A stretch of DNA of 64,000 nt. Source: Arthrobacter sp. TMP15. GTDB taxonomy: Bacteria; Actinomycetota; Actinomycetes; Actinomycetales; Micrococcaceae. Under the pieces are notes generated by a model that saw only the letters and a list, made by a program, of their open reading frames with translations, was not told the DNA's origin and searched no databases. The first letter of the stretch is position 1; each line of letters starts with the position of its first letter. Shown here in pieces: positions 15,863-24,459 of the stretch. Made by a program: the position numbers and the translations under genes. The stretch spans positions 372,001 to 436,000 of the forward strand of contig NZ_CP154262.1 in NCBI RefSeq assembly GCF_039529835.1, given 5' to 3'.

Positions 15863-17899
15863 TCAGGCCTCGATTTCTGGCATGAGAGTCTTCAAGGTCC
15901 ATGTCTTCTTTTTATGTACTGCTGCCCAAGCAAAGAAGAACCCGAGCGCCATGTAGCCCAGCAGCCCCAGAGTTATTGGCACAAGAGGGGCCAGCTCCGC
16001 ACCGTAAATCAGATGCCGCATCCCCTCCACCACGTGACCCATGGGCAGAATCTGATGCATGATGTGCAGTGGCTCGGGGGTGGTCTGCCACGGGAAAGTA
16101 CCCCCGGATGAGACCAGCTGGAGCACCAACAGGATCAGCACAACAAATTTACCTGGGGTGCCCAACAACGCCACAATGCCCTGAATCAGCGCTGTAAATG
16201 CCAGTGACGCCAACAGTAACAACCCCAATGTCAGCCAAGGATGACTGGGCGCCAGGCCCAAACCAAAGTACACCACGGCATAAAGCAGCAGCGCCTGCAC
16301 CGTGGCGACAGTGGCAAACGGTAACCAGCCGCCCACGGCAATCTTCCACGATGGGGCGTTGGATGCCAACGCCCGCACCGTTAGCGGCCGCATGACCTGC
16401 ACCAACATGAACGCCCCAATCCACAAGGCCAGAACCAGGAAGAACGGGGCAAGCCCGGCTCCGTAGTTGGCCGCTTGGGCTTGGGAAACCGAGTTAACCC
16501 GGATGGGATCGGCAATAACCCCTGCCGCATTTTCCTTCTCCTTGTCATTGGGATCCGGCACCGAACCGGCCCCGTTTCGCAATTGGGTGGATAACTCCGA
16601 TGCCCCTGCCGCCAGTTTGCTGGAACCGGCGGCCAGGTCCCCTGCACCTGTGTCAAGCTTTTTTGCCCCTGCAGCCAGTTGCGCGGCGCCGTCCTGGGCC
16701 GAGAGCTGTCCCTGAGCCAAAGTGGTTGCACCACTGGAAAGCTTCCCCGCGCCGCCATGGGCCTGACCAATGGCGGCGGACAGGGCAGGTGTGGCCCCGG
16801 CCAACTTCGCTGCCCCGTCGGCAACAGCCGAAGAACCGTCAGCCAATTTTTGGATGTCGGCGGCATCGGTCGTGAGCTGCTTTTTCAGATCCGTGACCGA
16901 GGTGCTCGTGGCGGAGGATTCCAGGGCAGTACGGAGCTTCGCCGCCTGTTCCTTGGTGAGCACACCGTCGGCGACTGCCTGAGCGAGCTTGTCATTGATG
17001 GCCGCGGTGGCGGCGTCATCGAGCTTTTCCGCTGTTCCGATGGCACTTTGCACTTTAGTGTTTAATGCTGTGTTCCCCTCGGAAACGGCCGCTGCGCCGG
17101 CGGATAGCTTCTGTGTATCTGCCGGCAGGTTTGAGGTTTTAGTTTCTAGTTCCCCGAGCCCTTTATCCAGGGCTGCGGCCCCGGTCTGAAGTTCCGTAGT
17201 GCCAGCCACCAGCTTTTTCTGCCCGGCTACTAAGCCGTTGGCGCCGGCGAGTAGCTCTGCGGTGCCAGTTTTAAGCGTGGCCACTGCCTTGTCCAACGTG
17301 GCGGCGCCCTCGGCCAGCTGTTGGGCGCCATCTGCAGCCTTTACCAGCTGAGAATGGATGGTGCCATAACCCGTCAGCAACGAATTGGCGGTCTGTTCGC
17401 CCACCTGCTGCGCAACTGAGGCATGAACCTGCGTGGCTACCTTGTCCACGATGGATGTCAGCAGGTAATTATTGGCATCATTGGTGGTCACACTCATGAT
17501 GGCCTGAGTGGCCGAATCAAAGTTCTCCGGAGACACGAGGTTGGCTGAAAAGTCCTGTGGAATTGTTAAAGCAAACGCAAACTCCCCACTCTTCACCCCG
17601 TCATTGGCTTCCTGTGGGCTAGTAACAAGCTGCCAGTTGAATTTATGACCCTCAACCAAGTTCTTTGCCACGTCTTGGCCAACATGGAGTTCCTTGCCAT
17701 CCTTGCTGACGGCTCCCTCATCCTGAACCACGACGGCGGCCTTGAGTTGGTCGAGGTTGCCATACGGGTCCCAATTCGCATAGAGATACACGGCACCGTA
17801 GAGAAGCGGAACCATCACCATTGCCACAATGGTGAGCTTTGGCAGGATTCCACCGGTCATGCGCTTGAGTTCGGATAGTGCCAATCGGAAGACTGTCAT
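15863..17899 (-). CDS. YhgE/Pip-domain membrane protein
   Basis: Membrane protein of 678 residues, ABC-2-permease-like. N-terminal membrane segment (ILPKLTIVAMVMVPLLYGAV), the conserved YANWDPYGNLDQLKAAVVVQ block, a long extracytoplasmic part with many repeats of the type L-A-x-G-A-x-x-L (about residues 185-480; for example GAAQLAAGAKKLDTGAGDLA) and five membrane segments at the C-terminus. Family knowledge: YhgE/Pip proteins act as phage receptors (Lactococcus Pip) and in type VII-like or lipid export. I place the start at the ATG overlapping the upstream stop as ATGA (17896-17899), not at the upstream in-frame codons that lie inside the neighbouring gene. Translationally coupled to the degenerate ATPase. 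Confidence 0.9.
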   Translation of the reverse strand: MTVFRLALSELKRMTGGILPKLTIVAMVMVPLLYGAVYLYANWDPYGNLDQLKAAVVVQDEGAVSKDGKELHVGQDVAKNLVEGHKFNWQLVTSPQEANDGVKSGEFAFALTIPQDFSANLVSPENFDSATQAIMSVTTNDANNYLLTSIVDKVATQVHASVAQQVGEQTANSLLTGYGTIHSQLVKAADGAQQLAEGAATLDKAVATLKTGTAELLAGANGLVAGQKKLVAGTTELQTGAAALDKGLGELETKTSNLPADTQKLSAGAAAVSEGNTALNTKVQSAIGTAEKLDDAATAAINDKLAQAVADGVLTKEQAAKLRTALESSATSTSVTDLKKQLTTDAADIQKLADGSSAVADGAAKLAGATPALSAAIGQAHGGAGKLSSGATTLAQGQLSAQDGAAQLAAGAKKLDTGAGDLAAGSSKLAAGASELSTQLRNGAGSVPDPNDKEKENAAGVIADPIRVNSVSQAQAANYGAGLAPFFLVLALWIGAFMLVQVMRPLTVRALASNAPSWKIAVGGWLPFATVATVQALLLYAVVYFGLGLAPSHPWLTLGLLLLASLAFTALIQGIVALLGTPGKFVVLILLVLQLVSSGGTFPWQTTPEPLHIMHQILPMGHVVEGMRHLIYGAELAPLVPITLGLLGYMALGFFFAWAAVHKKKTWTLKTLMPEIEA

Positions 17900-18702
17900 T
17901 TTTCCCCATCCTCTTCCTTGAATTCTTCTCCAACGGGTGCTGTTTGTAACTGTGCTGGTGCTGGGCTCGCTTCCGCTACGGGGCTGTCCTCCACCGCTGT
18001 GTTGTTCTCCGCTATGGGGTTGTCCTCGGGCGGGGGTGGAGGGGCCAGGGCATTTCCAGCAACTTCCGTGGCACCGCACCATTCCGCCGGGATGCGGCTC
18101 ACTACGGCCACTACAATCAATGGGCGAGGATTATCGTCTTCATCATTGACTGTGTGGGGGCCCAGCGATCCCGCAGCCAGCCGTTCCAAGAGGGGCAACC
18201 AATTTTCGGCTTCCGCTGTGTGGCGGTCAGGGGAGTCCACCACCATCAGGTCCACCTCACGATTGGCCAACGCCAATTCAAGTTGCAGGTGCAGCAAACG
18301 GACCGAGTGAACTTCTTCAACCCACATTTTTGAAATATCCCGGAAGCCGTTTTTCACCAGCCACTCTGTTGGACGGGTTCGGTCACGGAATTTCAGCGGC
18401 ACTAGCGCCAAATCCTCGGCTGCCAGGGACCGGACGGTGAGGTGATGTTCGGGTGCGTTGATATCTGGTGCGTCCACGATGGCGCTGCGACGGCGCAGAG
18501 CGGCCAAGGAACCGTCGTGGCCCAGAACCACAGATCCGGTGGTGGGCTTCATCCGCCCCGTTAACGCCAGAGCCAGTGCTGTGCGCCTCTCCGGCCCGTC
18601 AGCCTGGACCAGCAAGACCTCACCCCGATGTGCTTCCAAGGTTGTGGCCGGAAGTAGTACGTGCCTTCTGCCGTTGATGTGTAACTTCTTGGTAGTGAGC
18701 AT
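17896..18702 (-). CDS. Degenerate ABC-ATPase-like partner of YhgE protein
   Basis: 268 residues with the overall order of an ABC ATPase (strand-rich start, H-rich loop, ALALALTGRMKPTTGSVVLG after the P-loop position) but with key motifs lost. Where GPNGAGKST is expected (about residues 35-42) it reads DGPERRTA, with no GK[ST]. The signature region reads LHLQLELALAN, and the Walker B region VDLMVVDSPD has Ser in place of the catalytic Glu. The C-terminal 50 residues are Pro/Glu/Ala-rich and probably disordered. ATG at 18702 has AAAGGAAC upstream. It is coupled to the YhgE gene by ATGA, so it is probably a non-hydrolysing partner of that membrane protein (inference). Confidence 0.8.
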   Translation of the reverse strand: MLTTKKLHINGRRHVLLPATTLEAHRGEVLLVQADGPERRTALALALTGRMKPTTGSVVLGHDGSLAALRRRSAIVDAPDINAPEHHLTVRSLAAEDLALVPLKFRDRTRPTEWLVKNGFRDISKMWVEEVHSVRLLHLQLELALANREVDLMVVDSPDRHTAEAENWLPLLERLAAGSLGPHTVNDEDDNPRPLIVVAVVSRIPAEWCGATEVAGNALAPPPPPEDNPIAENNTAVEDSPVAEASPAPAQLQTAPVGEEFKEEDGEK

Positions 18703-18834
18703 GCGAAAGTTCCTTTGGCAGCGAGGTGAGAGTGACAAAAATATCAGCACCAAACCGTCCGCGCAAAGTACGGATCTGTTCTCCCTCACTCTGCCATGGG
18801 ATCAACCACAGCGGCACCTCAAGGGAGCGAGCAA

Positions 18835-18874
18835 AGGCCCCCTCCGCCGTCGAACAGGACGGCAGAAGGGGCCT
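18835..18874 (-). terminator. Terminator of the sialic acid operon
   Basis: On the minus strand AGGCCCC ... GGGGCCT with inner stem CCGTC/GACGG, followed by TTTGC, 14 bases after the stop codon of nanE. Confidence 0.75.
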
Positions 18875-18887
18875 AGGAAGTGAGAGT

Positions 18888-19574
18888 CTAGTGCTCCAAC
18901 GCCGCCTTGAACCAGCTGGTGATGGTTGTGGGGTGCGTGATGGCAGTACCAACAACCACCGCGAATGCGCCAGCATCCATAGCTGCGCGGGCTTGGGCGG
19001 GCGAGTGGATGCGGCCCTCAGCGATCAGGGGCCTGCCCAGCTGTGCGGCGGCAATAGCAGCGATGAGTTCGAGGTCCGGGCCATCCGTCTTGGAACGTTC
19101 GTCGGAATAACCCGCCAATGTGGTGCCGATCAGGTCAGCTCCGGACTCGACAGCCGCAACAGCGTCATCAAAAGAACCACAATCGGCCATGACCAGGGCG
19201 TTGGAATCGGCGTGGATCCCGGCGATAGTCTCTGCCAAGGTGAGCCCATCCGGACGCGGACGGCGGGTGCCATCAATGGCAACGATGTGGGCCCCTGCAT
19301 TGGCACAGGCCAGGGCGTGGCGCAGCGTTGGGGTGATAAAAACGCCCTCATGGCCGTCCTTCCACAACCCAATGATGGGAACCTCAACGGCTGCGCGGGC
19401 AAACTGGATGTCCGCAATACCCTGGACCCGGATAGCGGCCGCTCCGCCGGTAACCGCCGACGCCGCCACCTGGGCCATGGTACGTGGGTCACGCATGGGT
19501 TCGCCGGGGTAGGCCTGTGCAGAAACAACAAGCTGCCCGGCGAGCCCAGAAAGATCGGTTAATTTAAGCGTCAC
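18888..19574 (-). CDS. nanE: N-acetylmannosamine-6-phosphate 2-epimerase
   Basis: Converts ManNAc-6-P to GlcNAc-6-P, the third intracellular step of sialic acid breakdown. TIM-barrel protein of 228 residues. Seen: QLVVSAQAYPGEPMRD at the N-terminus, IRVQGIADI, PIIGLWKDGH with the catalytic lysine region, VAIDGTRRPRPDG, VMADCGSFDDA, IGTTLAGYS, and LIAEGRIHSP with a conserved Glu. Length and motif order match NanE. Start ATG at 19574 follows AGGAGTC. Last gene of the operon, 28 bases after nanK. No nagA/nagB, needed for the following steps, is in the window. Confidence 0.95.
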   Translation of the reverse strand: MTLKLTDLSGLAGQLVVSAQAYPGEPMRDPRTMAQVAASAVTGGAAAIRVQGIADIQFARAAVEVPIIGLWKDGHEGVFITPTLRHALACANAGAHIVAIDGTRRPRPDGLTLAETIAGIHADSNALVMADCGSFDDAVAAVESGADLIGTTLAGYSDERSKTDGPDLELIAAIAAAQLGRPLIAEGRIHSPAQARAAMDAGAFAVVVGTAITHPTTITSWFKAALEH

Positions 19575-19602
19575 TGTGACTCCTGTGAATGGATGGAACT
19601 AT

Positions 19603-20535
19603 CTAACGGGTGAGAACAAGAGAAGCTGCGCCGATAATTGCCCCTGCAGTGCCCAGGGATGCTTTGCGCACCGAAACATGAGCCAGGGGAGCGAGTAATT
19701 CCGCACGCAGGGCGCACTCCATGCCCTGCCACCAAAGATCCCCCGCATCGGCTAGACCACCAGAGATCACCACGGTGGCAGGGTCAAGGATGTTAATCAA
19801 ACCACCAACCGCTTGTCCGGCGGCAGTGGCGGCCACGGCGATGACCTGCAAGGCAAGTTCGTCACCGGCCCGGGCGCAGACAAACACCGCTTTTGTGTCT
19901 TTCAGTTCCGTGCTGCCACCTGCACGCAGGTAAGCGCTGTGGATGGCAGGCCCGGAAGCGATCGCCTCCACATGGCCACGATGGCCGCAGGAACATGGCA
20001 GCTCGATGCCGTTATGGACGGCCAGTGGCGAGACAAAGTGGCCCATGTGACCGCCAACAAAATGATGACCCAGCAAAGGCTGTCCATTCACCACAAAGCT
20101 GCCGCCCACACCCGTGCCAAACGCCACCATTAAAGCTGTGGGTTCCCCAGATCCGGCGCCATACAGAGCCTCGCCCAGTGCGTGGGCGTGGACATCATTG
20201 ACAACGGCGCAAAGCAGTCCCAACCGTTCGGTCAGACCGGCAGTGATGGCAGTACCTGCCCAGCCTGCAATGGCATCGGTGGCTGAAATGACGGTGCCTT
20301 TGGTGGCGTTGATGACGCCGGCTGAGCCAACACCCACAGCATCGATGCTGATTCCGGCGGCGGTGGCCCGGACTACGAGGGAACGGATCAACAGTGCGGT
20401 GGAATCAAGAATGGCTGTGCCACCCTGGTGATTGAGAGTGGGGATCTGATCGGTGAATAGCACCGAGCCGTCCTCGCCAACCACCCCGGCTGCCGTTTTG
20501 GTCCCGCCCAGGTCAACGCCAACTACGTACCGCAT
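19603..20535 (-). CDS. nanK: N-acetylmannosamine kinase (ROK family)
   Basis: Phosphorylates ManNAc to ManNAc-6-P. ROK-family sugar kinase of 310 residues: ATP motif VVGVDLGGTKTAAGVV at the N-terminus, NDVHAHALGEALYG, GTGVGGSFVVNG, and the ROK metal motif CSCGHRGHVE, in which the third cysteine of the usual CxCGxxGCxE is replaced by His. The start at 20535 (MRYVVGVDLG) has GAAGG eight bases upstream; longer readings add 19 non-homologous residues. It sits between the lyase and nanE in a sialic acid operon, which makes ManNAc the likely substrate; ROK kinases are otherwise hard to assign by sequence alone. Confidence 0.88.
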   Translation of the reverse strand: MRYVVGVDLGGTKTAAGVVGEDGSVLFTDQIPTLNHQGGTAILDSTALLIRSLVVRATAAGISIDAVGVGSAGVINATKGTVISATDAIAGWAGTAITAGLTERLGLLCAVVNDVHAHALGEALYGAGSGEPTALMVAFGTGVGGSFVVNGQPLLGHHFVGGHMGHFVSPLAVHNGIELPCSCGHRGHVEAIASGPAIHSAYLRAGGSTELKDTKAVFVCARAGDELALQVIAVAATAAGQAVGGLINILDPATVVISGGLADAGDLWWQGMECALRAELLAPLAHVSVRKASLGTAGAIIGAASLVLTR

Positions 20536-20567
20536 GCATATTCCTTCAAATTTTAGCCAAAAACGAA

Positions 20568-20617
20568 CGCTCCCCAACCTGGTTGGGCCCACGCCCGAGG
20601 TACGAGGTTGGGGAGCG
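20568..20617 (-). terminator. Intra-operon hairpin between nanA and nanK
   Basis: Perfect 13-base arms CGCTCCCCAACCT (20568-20580) and AGGTTGGGGAGCG (20605-20617); on the minus strand GTTCGTTTTT follows. It may partly terminate transcripts after nanA or protect their 3' ends. Confidence 0.75.
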
Positions 20618-20625
20618 GGTGGGGA

Positions 20626-21555
20626 CTAGATCAAGCCGGTGCGCTCAAGGATAACCTTGATCGCGGCCGTCTCGTCCTCGTCAAGGGAGAGCATGGGGGC
20701 GCTCATGACGTTGGTTTTGATAACACCCATCAGCATCAGCGCAGTCTTGAATGCGCCCAAACCTGCAGCGTTTCCGGAAACGCGGCCAGCCTTTGGAGTG
20801 TAGACAATGTTGAAGATATCCGCGATGCTGTCCTGCTGCGCAGCAACACCGGCCCAGTCGCCAGCAACGCTGAGATCGTACAGGCGGCGGTAAGCGGCGG
20901 GTGCCACGTTACCCAAGCCCGGCACAATGCCCTGTGCCCCACCCAGCAGCGCACCGTCTACAACCACTTCGTGGCCGGTGAAGATGTCAAAGTTGGGGAT
21001 GTCGCGGGCAGCGATGAGCAGCTGGCGGAAGGAAACATCGTCACCTGAGGAGTCCTTGACACCAGCAATGACACCTTCGCGTCCCAGCTCGACGAGGAGG
21101 TCAGTGGGCATCTTGAAGTGTGTGCGCACAGGGACGTCGTAGGCGAAAACGGGGACGTCAACACTGGCGGCGATCGCACGGAAGTGGCGGCCGTTCTCTT
21201 CAGCATTGCTGATGGCGTAGTACTGGCTGGTTGCCACGAGGCCATCGGCACCCAAAGAAACCATACGAGCGCCTTCTTCAATGACCCGGTTTGTTGTCTG
21301 CTCCACGGCGCCCACCAACAGCGGTACTTGACCGGCGTTAACGCCGGCAATAGTGGTCAAAACAGTATCGCGTTCGGTGTTGGTCATGTGGGTGACCTCC
21401 CCGGAAGAACCATTGACAAACAGACCGGATACGCCGCCGTCGAGCAGGTGACGGGTGAGGTTCTCTAGCGAGGGGACGTCAATGGCGCCATCAGCTGTGC
21501 GGGGGGTGCAGACGGGCGGGATGACACCCTGGAAACGGGTTGCGACGGTAGTCAC
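20626..21555 (-). CDS. nanA: N-acetylneuraminate lyase (DapA-family aldolase)
   Basis: Class I aldolase of 309 residues, probably splitting N-acetylneuraminate into ManNAc and pyruvate. Seen: VNGSSGEVTHMT (the GxxGE pyruvate-binding motif), FAYDVPVRTHFKMP with the catalytic Tyr region, and GVIAGVKDSSGDD with the Schiff-base lysine. The family also holds dihydrodipicolinate synthase and keto-deoxy-sugar aldolases; the lyase call rests on neighbours (nanK, nanE, importer). Start is a GTG at 21555 (VTTVATRFQGVIPPV) with GGAG eight bases upstream; the longer ORF overlaps the ABC ATPase gene. It starts 37 bases after that ATPase gene. Confidence 0.87.
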   Translation of the reverse strand: MTTVATRFQGVIPPVCTPRTADGAIDVPSLENLTRHLLDGGVSGLFVNGSSGEVTHMTNTERDTVLTTIAGVNAGQVPLLVGAVEQTTNRVIEEGARMVSLGADGLVATSQYYAISNAEENGRHFRAIAASVDVPVFAYDVPVRTHFKMPTDLLVELGREGVIAGVKDSSGDDVSFRQLLIAARDIPNFDIFTGHEVVVDGALLGGAQGIVPGLGNVAPAAYRRLYDLSVAGDWAGVAAQQDSIADIFNIVYTPKAGRVSGNAAGLGAFKTALMLMGVIKTNVMSAPMLSLDEDETAAIKVILERTGLI

Positions 21556-21592
21556 GTGAATTGCTCCAAAATTGTATTGATTATAGGGAAAA

Positions 21593-22420
21593 TTAGATGT
21601 GCAGAAGTGACGGCGCAGCGCCGAGAAGCTTCTTCGTGTAATCGTTGGTGGGATGATCGAAAATCTGCTCAGCTGCGCCTTGCTCCACGATCTTGCCGAA
21701 GTACATGACGCAGATACGGTCTGAGACGTAGCGGACCGTCTGGATGTCATGGCTAATGAACACCATGCCCAGGTTCAGTTCCTTCTTCAGATCCGAGAGC
21801 AGATTCAATACCTGGGCGCGGACGGAAACATCCAGCGCAGAAGTGGGTTCGTCGGCCACGATGATGTCCGGACCCAGTGCCAGTGCGCGAGCGATCGCTA
21901 CGCGCTGGCGCTGGCCGCCGGAAACCTGCGACGGCGTGACCTCGGCTGCCGATTGTGGCAAGCCCACCAGCGATAACAGCTCACGGATCTTGGCCAGGCG
22001 CGATGCACCATTGCCAATACCGTGAACAGCCAGCGGATCAAGAAGAATATCCTGGATGGTCATGCGTGGGTTCAGTGCTGTGGATGGGTCTTGGAAGACC
22101 ACGGACACGGAACGACCAAAATCCTTGCGCATGGCTGCATTGCGTTTAATGGCAGGCTTTCCGCGGAACAACACCTGCCCGGATGTGGGAGGCTGCAAGC
22201 CAACCAGCACCGAAGCAAGAGTTGACTTGCCGCAACCGGACTCGCCCACAATACCCACAGTTTCACCACGGCTGATGCTGAAGTCCACACCATCAACGGC
22301 CCTGACATAGCTAGGGTGGAACAGCCCGCCGGAACGGGTCCGGTGGTGGACGTGCACGTCCTTGAGCTCAATCACTGGAGCGTGTGCCCCGATGGCTTCC
22401 CCTGTTGTGTGCTTGCTCAT
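21593..22420 (-). CDS. ABC importer ATP-binding protein (OppF/DppF-like)
   Basis: Energises the peptide-type importer of the sialic acid operon; 275 residues. Seen: Walker A GESGCGKST, the Q-loop region VVFQDPSTALNPRMTI, signature VSGGQRQR, Walker B DIIVADEPTSALDVS, H-loop FISHD, and the C-terminal oligopeptide-transporter extension YFGKIVEQGAAEQIFDHP. The ATG at 22420 overlaps the stop of the fused permease-ATPase (ATGA) and has GGAAGG upstream, so the start is secure. Similar gene order is known for the corynebacterial SiaEFGI sialic acid importer (from memory). Confidence 0.93.
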   Translation of the reverse strand: MSKHTTGEAIGAHAPVIELKDVHVHHRTRSGGLFHPSYVRAVDGVDFSISRGETVGIVGESGCGKSTLASVLVGLQPPTSGQVLFRGKPAIKRNAAMRKDFGRSVSVVFQDPSTALNPRMTIQDILLDPLAVHGIGNGASRLAKIRELLSLVGLPQSAAEVTPSQVSGGQRQRVAIARALALGPDIIVADEPTSALDVSVRAQVLNLLSDLKKELNLGMVFISHDIQTVRYVSDRICVMYFGKIVEQGAAEQIFDHPTNDYTKKLLGAAPSLLHI

Positions 22421-24456
22421 GAGGCACCTTCCGTTTCTGCCCCGGCGGAAACGCTCCGGGCATCTTCGTGCTTGTGGCTGGCCCAAAAATGGTCAGTTGT
22501 CACACCGTCACGGGTGATGGGAACAAAAGCCAACTTCTGGGACGGATCAGCGTCTGGGCGCTGGGAACGGCCGGCAAACCGGTCCCCGGTAGCGAACTCA
22601 CGAGGTGAGGGAACTGTGCCGGGGATCTGGTGCAGGCGGACGGCGTCGGACTCGATGGAGAGTACCGCGCCCAGGAGGCCACGAGTGTATTCGTGGGTGG
22701 GATGTGCCAGCAGTTCAGAAGCCTGCGCGGATTCCACCACCTGGCCGGCGTACATGACGGTGATCTTGTGTGCCAAGGAGGCCACCAAGGCCAGATCGTG
22801 GCTGACAAAGACCATGGCGAAACCAAGCTGTTCGCGCAGTTCGTTGAGCAGATCAACAACCTGTTTTTGCACTGTGACGTCCAAGGCTGTGGTGGGCTCA
22901 TCGGCAACCACAATCTTTGGTGAGCGGGACAGAGCCATCGCGATCAATACGCGCTGGCGCTGGCCGCCGGAAAGTTCGTGCGGGTAGCTCCTGAGCGTAC
23001 GTACCGGATCCAGCTTTACCATTTCAAGCAACTCCGCAGGAGTCTTGCGACCGTTGCGGCGGGTGAGCTGTAACATCTGGTCCTTGATCAGCATCGACGG
23101 GTTCAGGGAGCTCAGCGCATCCTGGTAAACCATGGCGATTTGTTCGCCACGCAGACCTTCATAGGCTTTGTTGGAGGCCGCCTTGGTGACTGGATCCAGA
23201 AGTTCCAAACCATCGAATGTGATGGAACCGGTAACCTCGGCAGTCTTGGGCAACAAGCCCATGACGGCCAGGGAGGTGATGGACTTGCCACACCCCGATT
23301 CACCGACCAAGCCCATCGTTTCTCCTTCACGGACAGTGAACGAGACGTTCTCCACAATGGCGGTAGCGTCATAGCGGCCGGGGAAGCGGATGGAGAGGTT
23401 CTTCACTTCCAGGATCACGCGTGCTTCCGGGCCTACCTGCGGGAGGCGATCCGAGCGTGAAATCTCCACGGCTTGGAGTTGGCGCAGCTCCTTATCCAGC
23501 GCAGCAAACGGGTCCTCGATCGCAGCACGGGCTGTGGCATCGGCCTTAGCCAAGGCAACAGCGGCGGCTGCCGAACCGTCGTCGTCCTTCACCGGAGCAG
23601 CCTTCTTGATACGCGGGTTGACCATGGCATCAGTGAGGCCTTCGGCCAGAATATTCAGGGCCAGCACCGTCAGCAGGATCACCAGGCCGGCAAAGGTGGT
23701 TGCCCACCATCCGCCCGAAAGCACTAGGTTACGCCCGTAGGAGATGACGTTGCCCCAGGAGGGATCGGGGTCCTGAATACCTGCGCCCAAGAAGGACAGG
23801 GAGGCTTCCAAAATGATCGCGTCAGCCACCATGACTGTAGCGAAGACCAGCACGGGAGCCGCCGTGTTGCGCACAATGTGCTTGAGCATGATGTGTGTGC
23901 GACCGGCACCAATGACACGCTCTGCACGCACGTAATCCTCGCCATACTGCGCAAGGACGTTGGCGCGGACCACACGGGCAATCTGCGGGGTGTAAATGAT
24001 GGCGATGGCAATGATAATTGTTGGTACCGAGTTGCCAAAAGCTGTCAGTAGTACGGCCGCCAGTGCGATTCCTGGGAAGGCCATCAGCACGTCCATGACG
24101 CGCATGATGATCTCATTGACGGTTTTAGAGGAAGTGGCCGCCAAGGAACCAAGGGTTGCACCAACAATGATGGCCAGGGCAACTGCGCCCAGACCGATCA
24201 TCAAGGAGGCTTGGGCGCCGAACATCAGGCGGGAGAAAACGTCCCGGCCAATGCGGTCGGTGCCGAACCAGTGGATGCCGCTGGGAGCCTGAGCGGGATC
24301 GCCTGTTTCCAGCGGATCATGGGGGGCGATCCAAGGGGCAAGAATGGCCACAATAACAATGAAGATTAAGAAAAGCAGGGCCAGTTTGGAGCCCAGCGTC
24401 AGGGCCTTGAAACGCAGGCCAGGGGCGCTGAGCCGTTCCGCAAGTTTGCTACGCAT
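22417..24456 (-). CDS. Fused ABC permease and ATP-binding protein (DppC-DppD fusion)
   Basis: A single 679-residue polypeptide joins two usually separate subunits. Residues 1-285: DppC-like permease (HDPLETGDPAQAPSGIHWFG, the EAA loop EDYVRAERVIGAGRTHIMLK, about six membrane segments). A linker of about 60 residues rich in Ala/Lys/Asp follows. Residues 350-679: ATPase with Walker A GESGCGKSI (Ile in place of the usual final Thr), YQDALSSLNPSM, signature ELSGGQRQR, Walker B KIVVADEPTTALDVT, VSHD, and the oligopeptide-type C-terminus. The frame runs through without interruption. Three bases separate its ATG from the permease stop upstream. Role: import of sialic acid by operon context. Confidence 0.93.
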   Translation of the reverse strand: MRSKLAERLSAPGLRFKALTLGSKLALLFLIFIVIVAILAPWIAPHDPLETGDPAQAPSGIHWFGTDRIGRDVFSRLMFGAQASLMIGLGAVALAIIVGATLGSLAATSSKTVNEIIMRVMDVLMAFPGIALAAVLLTAFGNSVPTIIIAIAIIYTPQIARVVRANVLAQYGEDYVRAERVIGAGRTHIMLKHIVRNTAAPVLVFATVMVADAIILEASLSFLGAGIQDPDPSWGNVISYGRNLVLSGGWWATTFAGLVILLTVLALNILAEGLTDAMVNPRIKKAAPVKDDDGSAAAAVALAKADATARAAIEDPFAALDKELRQLQAVEISRSDRLPQVGPEARVILEVKNLSIRFPGRYDATAIVENVSFTVREGETMGLVGESGCGKSITSLAVMGLLPKTAEVTGSITFDGLELLDPVTKAASNKAYEGLRGEQIAMVYQDALSSLNPSMLIKDQMLQLTRRNGRKTPAELLEMVKLDPVRTLRSYPHELSGGQRQRVLIAMALSRSPKIVVADEPTTALDVTVQKQVVDLLNELREQLGFAMVFVSHDLALVASLAHKITVMYAGQVVESAQASELLAHPTHEYTRGLLGAVLSIESDAVRLHQIPGTVPSPREFATGDRFAGRSQRPDADPSQKLAFVPITRDGVTTDHFWASHKHEDARSVSAGAETEGAS

Positions 24457-24459
24457 GGC

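Noticed and set aside
17900-18082. N-terminal extension of the YhgE gene
   Set aside because: Lies inside the upstream ATPase-like gene; the ATGA overlap at 17896-17899 gives a coupled start and the extension has low-complexity composition.
20568-20617. End of the sialic acid operon
   Set aside because: The hairpin looks like a terminator, but nanK and nanE follow in the same direction and belong to the pathway; it is more likely a partial terminator.
21556-21750. Extended N-terminus of the lyase gene
   Set aside because: Overlaps the ABC ATPase coding sequence; GTG at 21555 has an SD and matches the family N-terminus.
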